Shown: one piece after another, positions 55,926 to 64,000 of the stretch
How positions within the stretch are numbered: position 1 is the first letter of the stretch
How the letters are laid out: every line of letters begins with the position of its first letter
NCBI GenBank assembly: GCA_902590535.1
Contig: CACIXF010000003.1
Coordinates: 62,001-126,000, forward strand
DNA length: 64,000 bases
Direction: 5' to 3'
From: an uncultured Pelagibacteraceae bacterium
Lineage (GTDB): Bacteria; Pseudomonadota; Alphaproteobacteria; Pelagibacterales; Pelagibacteraceae
The notes under the pieces: generated by a model
Told to the model about the DNA's origin: nothing
The model's database searches: none
Seen by the model: only the letters and a program-made list of their open reading frames with translations
Position numbers and translations under genes: made by a program

Positions 55926-57455
55926 TTAATACTTTAATTTAATATCACTCATTTGAAAAGCTTTGATAAAATAACAAACAATTAAATAAAATAATAATCC
56001 CAATATAACAGATAAAACTAAATATAAAGATTTGATTGATTGATTAAATGCTAAATCGTTTTGGAAAAAATTTAACAAAAAGTCAAAAAATAAACCCATC
56101 ATAATTGACGCAAAAATTATTTTAATAAATTTAATAAAAAATATTTGATTAAAATAAAATAGTTGTCGATTTTTTAAAAATAAAAATAATAATATTGAAT
56201 TAAACCAAGATGAAATAGATGTGGCTATTGGAATTATTATAAAACCAATTTCACTAAAATAATAAATACTAATAAAAATATTTAGCATTACTGAGATTAA
56301 AGAAATGTAAAATGGAGTTTTTGTATCATGGTTTGCAAAGAAAAAACTTGAAAAAACTTTTATCAAGGCGAAAGCAGGCAGACCTAATGCAAAATAATAT
56401 AAAGCCAAACTTGAGTTGTTAACTGAATTTTCATTAAAAGAACCATAACCAAATAAAGCTGAAATAATTTGTTCTGATCCAATTATCAAACCGATAGTTG
56501 CTGGAAGACTTAAAAATAAACTTAATTCGAGAGCTTTATTTTGTATTTGCAAAATCTTATTTTTTTTTCCAGATTGTATATGTCTTGATAGCTGTGGAAG
56601 AATCACAACACCAATAGCAATACCAGCTATCGCTAAATTAATTTGATAAATTCTATCTGCATAATATAAATAAGAAACTGCACTCGCTTGAAATGATGCT
56701 ATTATCGTTCCAATTAAGATATTTATTTGAGTTACTCCAGAGGAAAAAATACTTGGTAAAAGTTTTTTAAAAAAAAACTTAACTTTATTACTTACTTTTA
56801 AATTAAAATTAAATTTAAGTGAATAATATTTTAATACATATTTATATAAAAATATTAATTGTAAAACACCAGCAAAAGAAACACCATAAGACAAATAATA
56901 AACTAACTGATCACCTAAAGATTTTGAAAAAATCAATACTAAAATTAAAACAATATTCAAAATTATTGGTGCTGCGGCTGGAGCTGCAAATTTATTATGC
57001 GAATTTAAAATTGCGGAAAAAAAAGAAGCTAAGCAAATAAAAAGTAAAAAAGGAAAAGTAATTCTTGTTAAATTTATAGCAACTTCCATTTTTTCTAGAT
57101 CACCCACAAATCCTGGAGCAATAATTGAAACAAACGCAGGCATGAAAATTTCAATTATTATTGTTAAAAATAACAACCCTAAAAAAAGGAGATTAAAAAT
57201 ATCGTTAGCAAATTTGTTTGACTGTTTTTTTCCCTTAGTAATTTCTGATGAATAACTTGGAACGAATGCTGCATTAAATGTGCCTTCAGCAAACAATCTT
57301 CTAAAAGTATTTGGAATTCTAAATGCTACAAAAAAAGCATCAGCCAACATCCCTGTTCCCAGAAAAATTGCTATTAAAATATCTCTTAAATAACCCAGCA
57401 ATCTACTAATGATAGTATATAAACCAAATGTGCCTGTTGACTTAAGTAAGTTCAT
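55926..57455 (-). CDS. murJ: Lipid II flippase MurJ
   Basis: The 509-residue protein has about 14 membrane helices and the MurJ/MviN signatures [22 protein letters not shown] and [29 protein letters not shown]. It flips lipid II across the inner membrane for peptidoglycan synthesis. It begins the murJ-trpS-nifU-bax group on the minus strand and diverges from maeB with a 52-base gap. Confidence 0.96.
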   Translation of the reverse strand: MNLLKSTGTFGLYTIISRLLGYLRDILIAIFLGTGMLADAFFVAFRIPNTFRRLFAEGTFNAAFVPSYSSEITKGKKQSNKFANDIFNLLFLGLLFLTIIIEIFMPAFVSIIAPGFVGDLEKMEVAINLTRITFPFLLFICLASFFSAILNSHNKFAAPAAAPIILNIVLILVLIFSKSLGDQLVYYLSYGVSFAGVLQLIFLYKYVLKYYSLKFNFNLKVSNKVKFFFKKLLPSIFSSGVTQINILIGTIIASFQASAVSYLYYADRIYQINLAIAGIAIGVVILPQLSRHIQSGKKNKILQIQNKALELSLFLSLPATIGLIIGSEQIISALFGYGSFNENSVNNSSLALYYFALGLPAFALIKVFSSFFFANHDTKTPFYISLISVMLNIFISIYYFSEIGFIIIPIATSISSWFNSILLFLFLKNRQLFYFNQIFFIKFIKIIFASIMMGLFFDFLLNFFQNDLAFNQSIKSLYLVLSVILGLLFYLIVCYFIKAFQMSDIKLKY

Positions 57456-57507
57456 AAATAATATTAGTCTTAATTTTACCCCAATTGTACACTTATTGTT
57501 ATCAGAA

Positions 57508-59793
57508 ATGAAAAAAACAAAAGTAGATCATTACACAGATAAAGAAGCTTTAGCTTTTCATAAAGATAAAAAACCTGGAAAGATTGAGATTATTTCTTCT
57601 AAAAATATGACAACTAAGCGAGATCTCGCTTTAGCATATTCTCCAGGTGTTGCAGCTCCTGTTAAAAAGATAAGTGAAAACCCAGATGCAGCATATGATT
57701 ATACAAGCAAAGGAAACCTGGTTGCTGTAATAAGTAATGGTTCAGCGATATTGGGTATGGGAAATTTAGGTGCATTAGCATCAAAACCTGTCATGGAGGG
57801 AAAAGCTGTATTGTTCAAGAGATTTGCTGACATCGACTCAATTGATTTAGAAATAGACTGTAAAGACTCAAACGAAATAATTAATTCAATAAAAAATTTT
57901 GCACCTAGCTTCGGTGGAATAAATTTAGAAGACATAGCGGCCCCAGATTGTTTTATAATTGAGCAAAAATTAAAAGAAATTTTAGATATTCCAGTTTTCC
58001 ATGATGATCAACATGGTACAGCGATTATAACAACTGCTGCATTAATAAATGCTTTAGATATTTGTGGTAAATCAATAAAAAAAATTAAAGTTGTAGTTAA
58101 TGGTGCAGGAGCATCAGCGCAGGCTTGTACAGAATTATTCAAAAACTCTGGAGTAAAACCTGAAAACATTGTCATGCTTGATAGAAAAGGTGTAATTTAT
58201 GAGGGGAGAACAGAAGGGATAGACCAATGGAAATCTAGATACACAGTTAAAACTAAACTCAGAACTCTAGCTGATGCTGTCAAAGGTGCAGATGTTTTTT
58301 TAGGATTGTCTGCAAAAGGTGTACTAAAAAAAGAGATGGTTAAATCTATGGCAAAAAATCCAATTATATTTGCTTGTGCAAACCCTGATCCAGAAATTAC
58401 TCCAGAGGAAATTAACGAAGTTAGAGATGATGCAATTATTGCGACTGGTAGATCGGATTATCCTAATCAAGTAAATAATTTAATTGGATTTCCCTATATT
58501 TTCAGAGGAGCTTTAGATGTTAGATCCAAAACTATTAATGAAGAAATGAAAGTTGCAGCAGCTAATGCAATAGCTAATCTTGCAAGAGAAGATGTTCCAG
58601 ACGAGGTTGTTGCAGCCATGGGAGGTGAAAGACCTCATTATGGTAAAGATTATATTATTCCATCTACGTTTGATCCAAGATTAATCAGTGTAATACCAGC
58701 AGCTGTAGCTAAAGCAGCAATAGAAAGTAGAGTAGCGAGAAAAAATATAGATGACTTTGAGGTTTATAAAGAACAACTTAAACAAAGACTAGACCCAACA
58801 GTAACCATCATGCAAGGTATTAATTCGTTTATTAAAAAAAATCAAAAAAGAATTGTTTTCGCAGATGGTGAGGACGAAAATACTTTAAAAGCAGCAATTG
58901 CATTTAAAAATTCAAAATTAGGTATTCCAATTTTAGTTGGAAAAGAAAGCAAAATTAAAGAACAAATAAAGAATATTGGTTACAGCGAAAATTTTGACAT
59001 TGAAATTGTTAATTCAAAAGATGAAGAAAAAAGAAAAAGATATGTGAAACACTTATTTGAAAAATTACAAAGACAACAAGGATTATTGGAGAGAGATTGT
59101 GATAGAATGATTAGAAACGATAGAGTTGTTTGGGCAACAAGCATGGTCGCATGTGGTGATGCGGACGGAGCAGTTACAGGTAATACTAGAAGATTTGGTG
59201 CCTCATTAGAAAAAATCCAACAAGTTGTTGATGTAAGAAAAGGTGAGATTATGTTTGGATTAAATATGATTGTTCATAAAGGTAGAACTATTTTTATTGG
59301 CGATACAAGCGTTCATGAGTACCCTACATCTGAACAAATGGCTGAAATAGCTATATCAACAGCCAGAGTAGTAAGACTTTTTGGATTTGATCCAAAAGTA
59401 GCTTTTGTTTCTCATTCTACTTTTGGGCAGCCTCTTACTAGTAGAACTAAACATATCAGAAATGCAGTTGAAATATTAAAAGAAAAAAAAGTAGATTTTA
59501 AATTTGATGGAGATATGCAGCCAGATGTTGCTTTAAATCCAGAATATCAAGAGCTTTACCCATTTGCAAACATCGTTGGTGAAGCAAATATTTTGATTAT
59601 GCCTGGACAACATAGTGCTGCTATATCTTATAAATTAATGAAAACTTTTGGAGAAACAAAAGTTATTGGTCCATTATTAATCGGACTTGGACTTCCAATA
59701 GAGATTGCTCCGCTTAGATCGTCAACCTCAGAAATTCTCAACTTAGCTTCCATTGCAGCATACTCTGCTAAGGTAATTGATTATAAAAAATAG
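57508..59793 (+). CDS. maeB: NADP-dependent malic enzyme with C-terminal phosphotransacetylase-like domain
   Basis: From ATG 57508 (MKKTKVDHYTDKEALAFHK) the protein has 761 residues; the 33 extra upstream codons run into the murJ 5' end and are rejected. The N-terminal 430 residues carry the malic-enzyme domain (TKRDLALAYSPGVAAPVK, FHDDQHGTAI, NGAGASAQAC), and the remainder a phosphate-acetyltransferase-like domain (RIVFADGEDENTLKAA...) that is regulatory in such proteins. It decarboxylates malate to pyruvate, which feeds the PDH encoded at the window start. Confidence 0.96.
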   Translation: MKKTKVDHYTDKEALAFHKDKKPGKIEIISSKNMTTKRDLALAYSPGVAAPVKKISENPDAAYDYTSKGNLVAVISNGSAILGMGNLGALASKPVMEGKAVLFKRFADIDSIDLEIDCKDSNEIINSIKNFAPSFGGINLEDIAAPDCFIIEQKLKEILDIPVFHDDQHGTAIITTAALINALDICGKSIKKIKVVVNGAGASAQACTELFKNSGVKPENIVMLDRKGVIYEGRTEGIDQWKSRYTVKTKLRTLADAVKGADVFLGLSAKGVLKKEMVKSMAKNPIIFACANPDPEITPEEINEVRDDAIIATGRSDYPNQVNNLIGFPYIFRGALDVRSKTINEEMKVAAANAIANLAREDVPDEVVAAMGGERPHYGKDYIIPSTFDPRLISVIPAAVAKAAIESRVARKNIDDFEVYKEQLKQRLDPTVTIMQGINSFIKKNQKRIVFADGEDENTLKAAIAFKNSKLGIPILVGKESKIKEQIKNIGYSENFDIEIVNSKDEEKRKRYVKHLFEKLQRQQGLLERDCDRMIRNDRVVWATSMVACGDADGAVTGNTRRFGASLEKIQQVVDVRKGEIMFGLNMIVHKGRTIFIGDTSVHEYPTSEQMAEIAISTARVVRLFGFDPKVAFVSHSTFGQPLTSRTKHIRNAVEILKEKKVDFKFDGDMQPDVALNPEYQELYPFANIVGEANILIMPGQHSAAISYKLMKTFGETKVIGPLLIGLGLPIEIAPLRSSTSEILNLASIAAYSAKVIDYKK

Positions 59794-60387
59794 TTACTCT
59801 CTTTGAATTCTTAAATCTTCTACTAGTAATATGCTTGCTATTACATCTTCTACATCAAGAATTTCATTGGCCTCACTTATAACTAGGTCTTTTTCCTCAG
59901 GTGTAAGAGCAATTCCATAGACATAAATTTTCTTTTGATATGTATCAATTTGATAGTTAGTTGCTTTTATATTTTTATTTACAATCAATGCAGTTCTCAA
60001 TTGTGAGGTAATAAGAATATCTTTTGCTGATTGTTTAAAATTAAATTTTTCTTTTATTTTAATATCATTTCTTACTGATCTAGCTCCTTTGGTTTCCCAA
60101 GCTAATTTGGTTATTTGCAATTTTTCATCTGGAGTATCTACTTTGCCAGTAATAAAAATTCTTCCATCTAAAACTTTTGTTTTTATACTAAGAAAATATT
60201 TTCTATCCTTAGCAAGGATTTTCGCTGAAATAGTCTTTTGCATGATCGAATCGTCTATCTGGGTCCCTACAGTCCTTGGATCAAAAGCTACAGAAACTCC
60301 AGTTCCAACTAAACCTTTTGATCCAACACCAGTACAACCTGATAAAATAATTCCAATAAAAAAAATTATTAATAATTTAATTTTCAT
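59794..60387 (-). CDS. BON-domain outer-membrane lipoprotein (DolP/YraP-like)
   Basis: The 197-residue lipoprotein has the lipobox IILSGC (Cys18), then two BON domains (DDSIMQKTISAKILAKDRKY... and ITSQLRTALIVNKNIKATNYQI...). BON lipoproteins such as DolP bind anionic lipid and protect the outer membrane. Its ATG lies 11 bases inside rsmI, so translation is coupled. In E. coli dolP (yraP) also lies near rsmI and lpoA, which supports the assignment. Confidence 0.87.
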   Translation of the reverse strand: MKIKLLIIFFIGIILSGCTGVGSKGLVGTGVSVAFDPRTVGTQIDDSIMQKTISAKILAKDRKYFLSIKTKVLDGRIFITGKVDTPDEKLQITKLAWETKGARSVRNDIKIKEKFNFKQSAKDILITSQLRTALIVNKNIKATNYQIDTYQKKIYVYGIALTPEEKDLVISEANEILDVEDVIASILLVEDLRIQRE

Positions 60388-61240
60388 TCTTTAATTTTAA
60401 GCAATAATTATAAATCTCTTTTTTTGATATTTTATTATTTTCACTTATTAAATGTGTTATTTCTTTGATTGAAAATTTTTTAATCATTGTACTTATTATA
60501 TTCTTATCTGATTCACTTAATTTTTCAGAATCATTTTTAATTCGTAGTTTTTCAGATATTACAACAGTTAATTCACCTTTTAGTTCTTTTTCAAATAACT
60601 CCAAATCATCTATGTCTTTTCTAATATATTCTTCATAAAATTTTGTTATCTCTCTACATAAAACTATTTTTCTCCCACTAAAATTTTTTTTTATTTCAGG
60701 TATTATTTTATTTATTTTTTTTGGGGAAATAAAAAATACTAAAGTATTTTCGTATTTTGAGAGTCTCTTTAACTCAGTTTTTAAAAGATTTTTTTTATCT
60801 GGAAAAAAACCATAAAATAAAAACTTATCTGAAAAACCACTTATTGATAAAGCTGCAGAGACAGCTGAAGGACCAGGGATGGGAAAGATTCTTATCGAAT
60901 TATTAATACACTCATTAACTAAAACTGAACCAGGATCAGAAATACTAGGTGTACCAGCATCAGATATCAAAGAAATTATCTTTCCAGATTTAAGATATTC
61001 AATTATTTTAATCAAATTTTTTTTCTCATTAAATTTATGATTTGAAATTAATTTTGATTTTATTTGATATTTGTCTAAGAGATTTTTTGAAACTCTAGTA
61101 TCCTCACATAGGATATAATGAGATTGTTGTAAAACTTCAATTGCTCTTAACGTTATATCTTTTAGATTTCCTAGAGGAGTTGATACTAGATAAAGACCAT
61201 TTTCGTATTCTTTTAATTTAAATTGTGGTTTTATGATCAT
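60377..61240 (-). CDS. rsmI: 16S rRNA (cytidine1402-2'-O)-methyltransferase
   Basis: The 287-residue SAM-dependent enzyme has GLYLVSTPLGNLKDITLRAIEVL, CEDTRVSKNLL, SLISDAGTPSISDPG and FPIPGPSAVSAALSISG, all diagnostic of the RsmI (YraL) family. It methylates C1402 in the ribosomal P site. It is divergent from the LpoA-like gene with 34 bases between starts, as in E. coli (yraL/yraM). Confidence 0.96.
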   Translation of the reverse strand: MIIKPQFKLKEYENGLYLVSTPLGNLKDITLRAIEVLQQSHYILCEDTRVSKNLLDKYQIKSKLISNHKFNEKKNLIKIIEYLKSGKIISLISDAGTPSISDPGSVLVNECINNSIRIFPIPGPSAVSAALSISGFSDKFLFYGFFPDKKNLLKTELKRLSKYENTLVFFISPKKINKIIPEIKKNFSGRKIVLCREITKFYEEYIRKDIDDLELFEKELKGELTVVISEKLRIKNDSEKLSESDKNIISTMIKKFSIKEITHLISENNKISKKEIYNYCLKLKNEN

Positions 61241-61274
61241 AATTTAGCTTAAAAAATATTATACTAACATCAAA

Positions 61275-62429
61275 ATGATCAAATTAATTAAAATTATTTA
61301 TTTTATTTTTTTAATTTTCTACATTCTATTTTTTCAAGCTGTCAACGCTCAAGAAAAAATCAAAATAGGATTATTAGTGCCTATGACAGGCAGTAATAAG
61401 GAATTAGGAAATTCAATTATTAAAGCTGTAAGATTGGCTGTGAAAGATATAGACAATGATTTAATAGAAATTTTTCCAAAAGATACTGCAACCAAAGCTA
61501 ACCAAACTTTAAAATCAGCATTTGAATTAAGTGAAATAGGAGTGAAAGTTGTGATTGGACCCATATTTCACGAAAGTTTAGATTATTTGGATGAAATGAA
61601 GGATTTAACTTTTTTATCTTTAACAAATAAAACTTTAGATCTTCCAAAGAATGTTATTTCTGCTGGAATTAATTCAACATCACAATTTAATACAATAAAA
61701 AGGTTTTTAGAAAATAATCAAATACAAAAAACTATTTTTTTAACACCAATCCAAGATTATGAATTTGAAGTTAAAAGAGGAATGAAAAATTCAAAAATAA
61801 AAATTTATAAAGATTATGAATATAACACAGAACCTACAAAACTGACAAAACAAATAGAAGAAATTACAAACTATAGAATAAGAAAAAAAAATTTAGAGGA
61901 TGAAATTAAAAGAATAAAGAATTCGAATGAACTGAATAAAGAAAAAAAAATAAAAAGACTGGAAAAAAGATATACACTAGGTGGTTTAAACTTTGATGCT
62001 GTCGTAATTGCAGATTTTGATGAAAGTCTAAAAAGTGTATCTACATCACTTTTATATACAGACGTGCTTCCTAGAAATAAATATTTTATAACTTTAAATC
62101 AATGGTTTGATGAAAGTTTATTAAATGAAACTGATATTCAGCCATTATATTATCCATCAATAAATAAAGAAAATTTTGATAGCTACAAAATAAAGTATTT
62201 TAATGCATTTAATAAAGATCCTAATCATTTGTCTTTGTTAAGTTATGATCTTGTTGGACTAGTTTATTATTTATCAATAAACTCAGATGTAAAAAATCTA
62301 AATAAAATTTTTAAGAAAAAAAATTCATTCAAAGGAAAAATAGGAGTTTTTGATATCAAAAATAATAAAATTTATCACAGACTTAATTTTTATAAAATTG
62401 AAGATCGAAAACTTATAAAAATTTTCTAA
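61275..62429 (+). CDS. LpoA-like penicillin-binding-protein activator / periplasmic binding-fold protein
   Basis: The 384-residue protein has a signal sequence (IIYFIFLIFYILFFQAVNAQE) with no lipobox cysteine, then a type I periplasmic-binding fold beginning KIGLLVPMTGSNKELGNSIIKA and later LLSYDLVGLVYYL. The family is annotated either as an amino-acid binding protein or as a PBP activator. Position opposite rsmI favours LpoA-like. A coiled, Lys/Glu-rich insert (residues about 195-235) is unusual. It overlaps rdgB by 17 bases at its 3' end. Confidence 0.75.
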   Translation: MIKLIKIIYFIFLIFYILFFQAVNAQEKIKIGLLVPMTGSNKELGNSIIKAVRLAVKDIDNDLIEIFPKDTATKANQTLKSAFELSEIGVKVVIGPIFHESLDYLDEMKDLTFLSLTNKTLDLPKNVISAGINSTSQFNTIKRFLENNQIQKTIFLTPIQDYEFEVKRGMKNSKIKIYKDYEYNTEPTKLTKQIEEITNYRIRKKNLEDEIKRIKNSNELNKEKKIKRLEKRYTLGGLNFDAVVIADFDESLKSVSTSLLYTDVLPRNKYFITLNQWFDESLLNETDIQPLYYPSINKENFDSYKIKYFNAFNKDPNHLSLLSYDLVGLVYYLSINSDVKNLNKIFKKKNSFKGKIGVFDIKNNKIYHRLNFYKIEDRKLIKIF

Positions 62430-63015
62430 TTTTTTTAAAGGCTTGATATCTATGATCCATCTTATATTTTTGGGATGGCTTCATTTCTCCAAAGGTTTTT
62501 CCTTTTTTTAAAGGAATAAAAATTGGGTCATAGCCAAATCCATTCTTTCCTTTCGGTTCATTAGAAATATGACCCTCTACTTTTCCTAACACACAAGCAA
62601 TTTTTTTATTTAAATATGAAATAGAAAGAGCACAAACAAATCTTGCTTTAATTTTTTTATCTTTCCAATTTTTGTCTTTTTTATTTAGTTGTCTGTAAAC
62701 TCTTTTTATAGCTTTATTAAAATCTCCACGCCTGCCTCCCCACCTCGCAGAATAAATTCCAGGACTTTTGCTCAAAAAATCTATTTCTAAACCTGAGTCA
62801 TCTGCCAAGCATATTAATCCTGTTTTTTTTGAAAAATATTTAGATTTAATTAATGAGTTTTCTTTAAATGTTTTGCCATTTTCAGATGGACTTTTAATTT
62901 TAAATTCAGATGGAGAATGTATTTTGATCTTTTTTGGCAATAAACTCCTAATTTCTCTTAATTTGCCCCTGTTATTGGTCCCAATGAGTAATTTGTTTAT
63001 TTTTTGTTTAGACAT
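62413..63015 (-). CDS. rdgB: Non-canonical purine NTP pyrophosphatase (RdgB/HAM1)
   Basis: The 200-residue enzyme has the substrate loop LLIGTNNRGKLREI, LADDSGLEIDFL, the cation site SARWGGRRG and the C-terminal GFGYDPIFIP. It hydrolyses ITP, XTP and dITP, preventing their entry into nucleic acids. It converges with the LpoA-like gene (17-base 3' overlap) and diverges from grpE with only 36 bases between starts. Confidence 0.95.
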   Translation of the reverse strand: MSKQKINKLLIGTNNRGKLREIRSLLPKKIKIHSPSEFKIKSPSENGKTFKENSLIKSKYFSKKTGLICLADDSGLEIDFLSKSPGIYSARWGGRRGDFNKAIKRVYRQLNKKDKNWKDKKIKARFVCALSISYLNKKIACVLGKVEGHISNEPKGKNGFGYDPIFIPLKKGKTFGEMKPSQKYKMDHRYQAFKKIRKFL

Positions 63016-63051
63016 CTAGAAATTAATAAAATCCTTACCATATAAGAGGTT

Positions 63052-63705
63052 ATGGAAAAAGAAGAAAACCAAAATAGTACTTCTGCGGATCAAAACCAGG
63101 ATACATTAAAAGAAAATGAGAAATCTGTAGAAACCTTAACGGAAGAAAATAAGCAAGAAGCAGACCAAGAACCTAAAGAAGAAATCAAAGAACCAACTCT
63201 GGAAGAAAAAATTGCAGAACTTGAAGACAAAGTGGCAAGAACTTTTGCTGAAATGGAAAATCAAAGAAGAAGGTTTGAAAAAGAAAAAGAGGATGCCTTT
63301 GAATATGGTGGTTATAGTTTTGCTAAAGAAGCATTAAACTTGATTGATAACTTGGATCGATCAAAACATGTTCTTGAAAGTGACGATAAGTTAAAAGAAA
63401 CCGAAGCATTAAAGAAGACACTAGAACACTTAGATATTATTAAAAAAGATTTAATCTCAATATTCGAAAAAAATAACATTAAACCTATTGATAGCCTTAA
63501 CAAAAAACTAGATCCGAACTTTCATCAAGCAATGATGGAAATAGAGGATGATACCAAAGAACCTGGAACAATAATCCAGGAAATTCAAAAAGGCTTTACT
63601 ATAAAAGACAGATTACTTAGACCCTCATTAGTAGGGGTGTCAAAAAAAGTGACAATAAAAGAGGAAAAAACTGAAGAAAATCAGGAAAATACGGAAAATA
63701 AATAA
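63052..63705 (+). CDS. grpE: Nucleotide exchange factor GrpE
   Basis: The 217-residue protein has an acidic Glu/Gln-rich N-terminal tail (about residues 1-55), a long coiled coil (LEEKIAELEDKVARTFAEMENQRRRFEKEKE) and the C-terminal wing domain with PIDSLNKKLDPNFHQAM and DRLLRPSLVGVSKK. It releases ADP from DnaK. dnaK follows after 63 bases that hold a promoter-like site, so grpE may be expressed both with and independently of dnaK. Confidence 0.95.
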   Translation: MEKEENQNSTSADQNQDTLKENEKSVETLTEENKQEADQEPKEEIKEPTLEEKIAELEDKVARTFAEMENQRRRFEKEKEDAFEYGGYSFAKEALNLIDNLDRSKHVLESDDKLKETEALKKTLEHLDIIKKDLISIFEKNNIKPIDSLNKKLDPNFHQAMMEIEDDTKEPGTIIQEIQKGFTIKDRLLRPSLVGVSKKVTIKEEKTEENQENTENK

Positions 63706-63717
63706 TTATGAGATCAG

Positions 63718-63745
63718 CTTGTAGTTTCACATTTAAACCCTATAT
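63718..63745 (+). promoter_or_regulatory. Heat-shock sigma-32-like promoter upstream of dnaK
   Basis: CTTG (63718-63721) is followed after 17 bases by CCTATAT (63739-63745), matching the alphaproteobacterial RpoH pattern of CTTG, 17-18 bases, then CYTATNT. A start near 63752 would give a dnaK leader of about 17 bases. It lies in the grpE-dnaK gap. Confidence 0.6.
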
Positions 63746-63747
63746 GA

Positions 63748-64000
<253 letters not shown>

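Noticed and set aside
57409..57507. Upstream extension of maeB by 33 codons
   Set aside because: It overlaps the divergent murJ start and has no malic-enzyme homology; ATG 57508 gives the usual N-terminus.

Overview
This window is a very AT-rich, gene-dense stretch of an alphaproteobacterial chromosome. It most probably comes from the SAR11 clade (Candidatus Pelagibacter / Pelagibacterales). The evidence is the low G+C, the lysine/asparagine/isoleucine-rich proteins, intergenic gaps that are mostly zero to a few tens of bases, a TAXI-type TRAP transporter, and several alphaproteobacterial gene orders: tlpA-argH-lptM-lysA, rpsT-dnaA-dnaN, mutM/ubiE-ubiB-coaBC-dut-moeB, irr/fabA-fabB-fabI, fur-miaB-phoH-ybeY-lnt-metK-nusA-infB-rbfA-rpsO-pnp, and suv3-fdxA-carD. 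I see no insertion sequence, phage, CRISPR array, rRNA or toxin-antitoxin locus. It reads as core chromosome rather than an island.

Layout. 1-5.4 kb (minus): pyruvate dehydrogenase E2 (cut by the window edge), an E1 with an extra N-terminal lipoyl domain, and a thiolase. 5.4-6.1 kb (plus): tRNA-Arg(ACG), a one-helix microprotein and a PaaI-like thioesterase. 6.1-10.8 kb (minus): TRAP permease, TAXI binding protein and an aminotransferase. 10.9-15.0 kb (plus): Suv3-like helicase, TerB-like protein, ferredoxin and a CarD protein with a basic N-terminal extension. Facing it at 15.1 kb is a 30-residue lysine-rich micro-gene. 15.3-17.2 kb (minus): acyl-CoA ligase downstream of tRNA-Leu(CAA). 17.2-24.3 kb: DedA, DsbB, Coq7, HNH nuclease, esterase, HIG1-like protein, TlpA-like protein, ArgH, LptM, LysA, PlsC. 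24.3-28.3 kb (minus): dnaN, dnaA, a 313-base non-coding region, rpsT, mutM. 28.4-33.5 kb (plus): ubiE, ubiB, coaBC, dut, moeB-like, SH3 protein. 33.5-36.4 kb (minus): irr, rubrerythrin, an iron-sulfur protein and DUF3501. 36.5-39.2 kb (plus): fabA, fabB, fabI, DUF1737. 39.3-52.2 kb (minus): a translation/transcription superoperon with fur at its head. 52.2-64 kb: deacetylase, Bax-like glucosaminidase, NifU-like protein, trpS, murJ, maeB, BON lipoprotein, rsmI, LpoA-like protein, rdgB, grpE and the start of dnaK.

Functionally the window covers central carbon entry (PDH, malic enzyme), lipid and ubiquinone synthesis, amino-acid synthesis (Arg, Lys/DAP, Met/SAM), envelope assembly (LptM, Lnt, MurJ, LpoA, DolP-like), replication initiation, translation and iron/redox control.

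The most interesting signals are mainly regulatory or in very small genes. Two Irr/ICE-like palindromes flank irr, and one abuts a consensus promoter of the rubrerythrin gene. nusA appears to have its own promoter followed by an intrinsic terminator in its leader. A 30-codon KKKA-repeat gene has a strong ribosome site, an upstream palindrome and a terminator shared with carD. PDH E1 carries a lipoyl domain nearly identical to that of E2. tsaB and a deacetylase gene overlap at their divergent 5' ends. Convergent genes repeatedly share a palindromic stop site. I did not find a clearly new multi-gene system.
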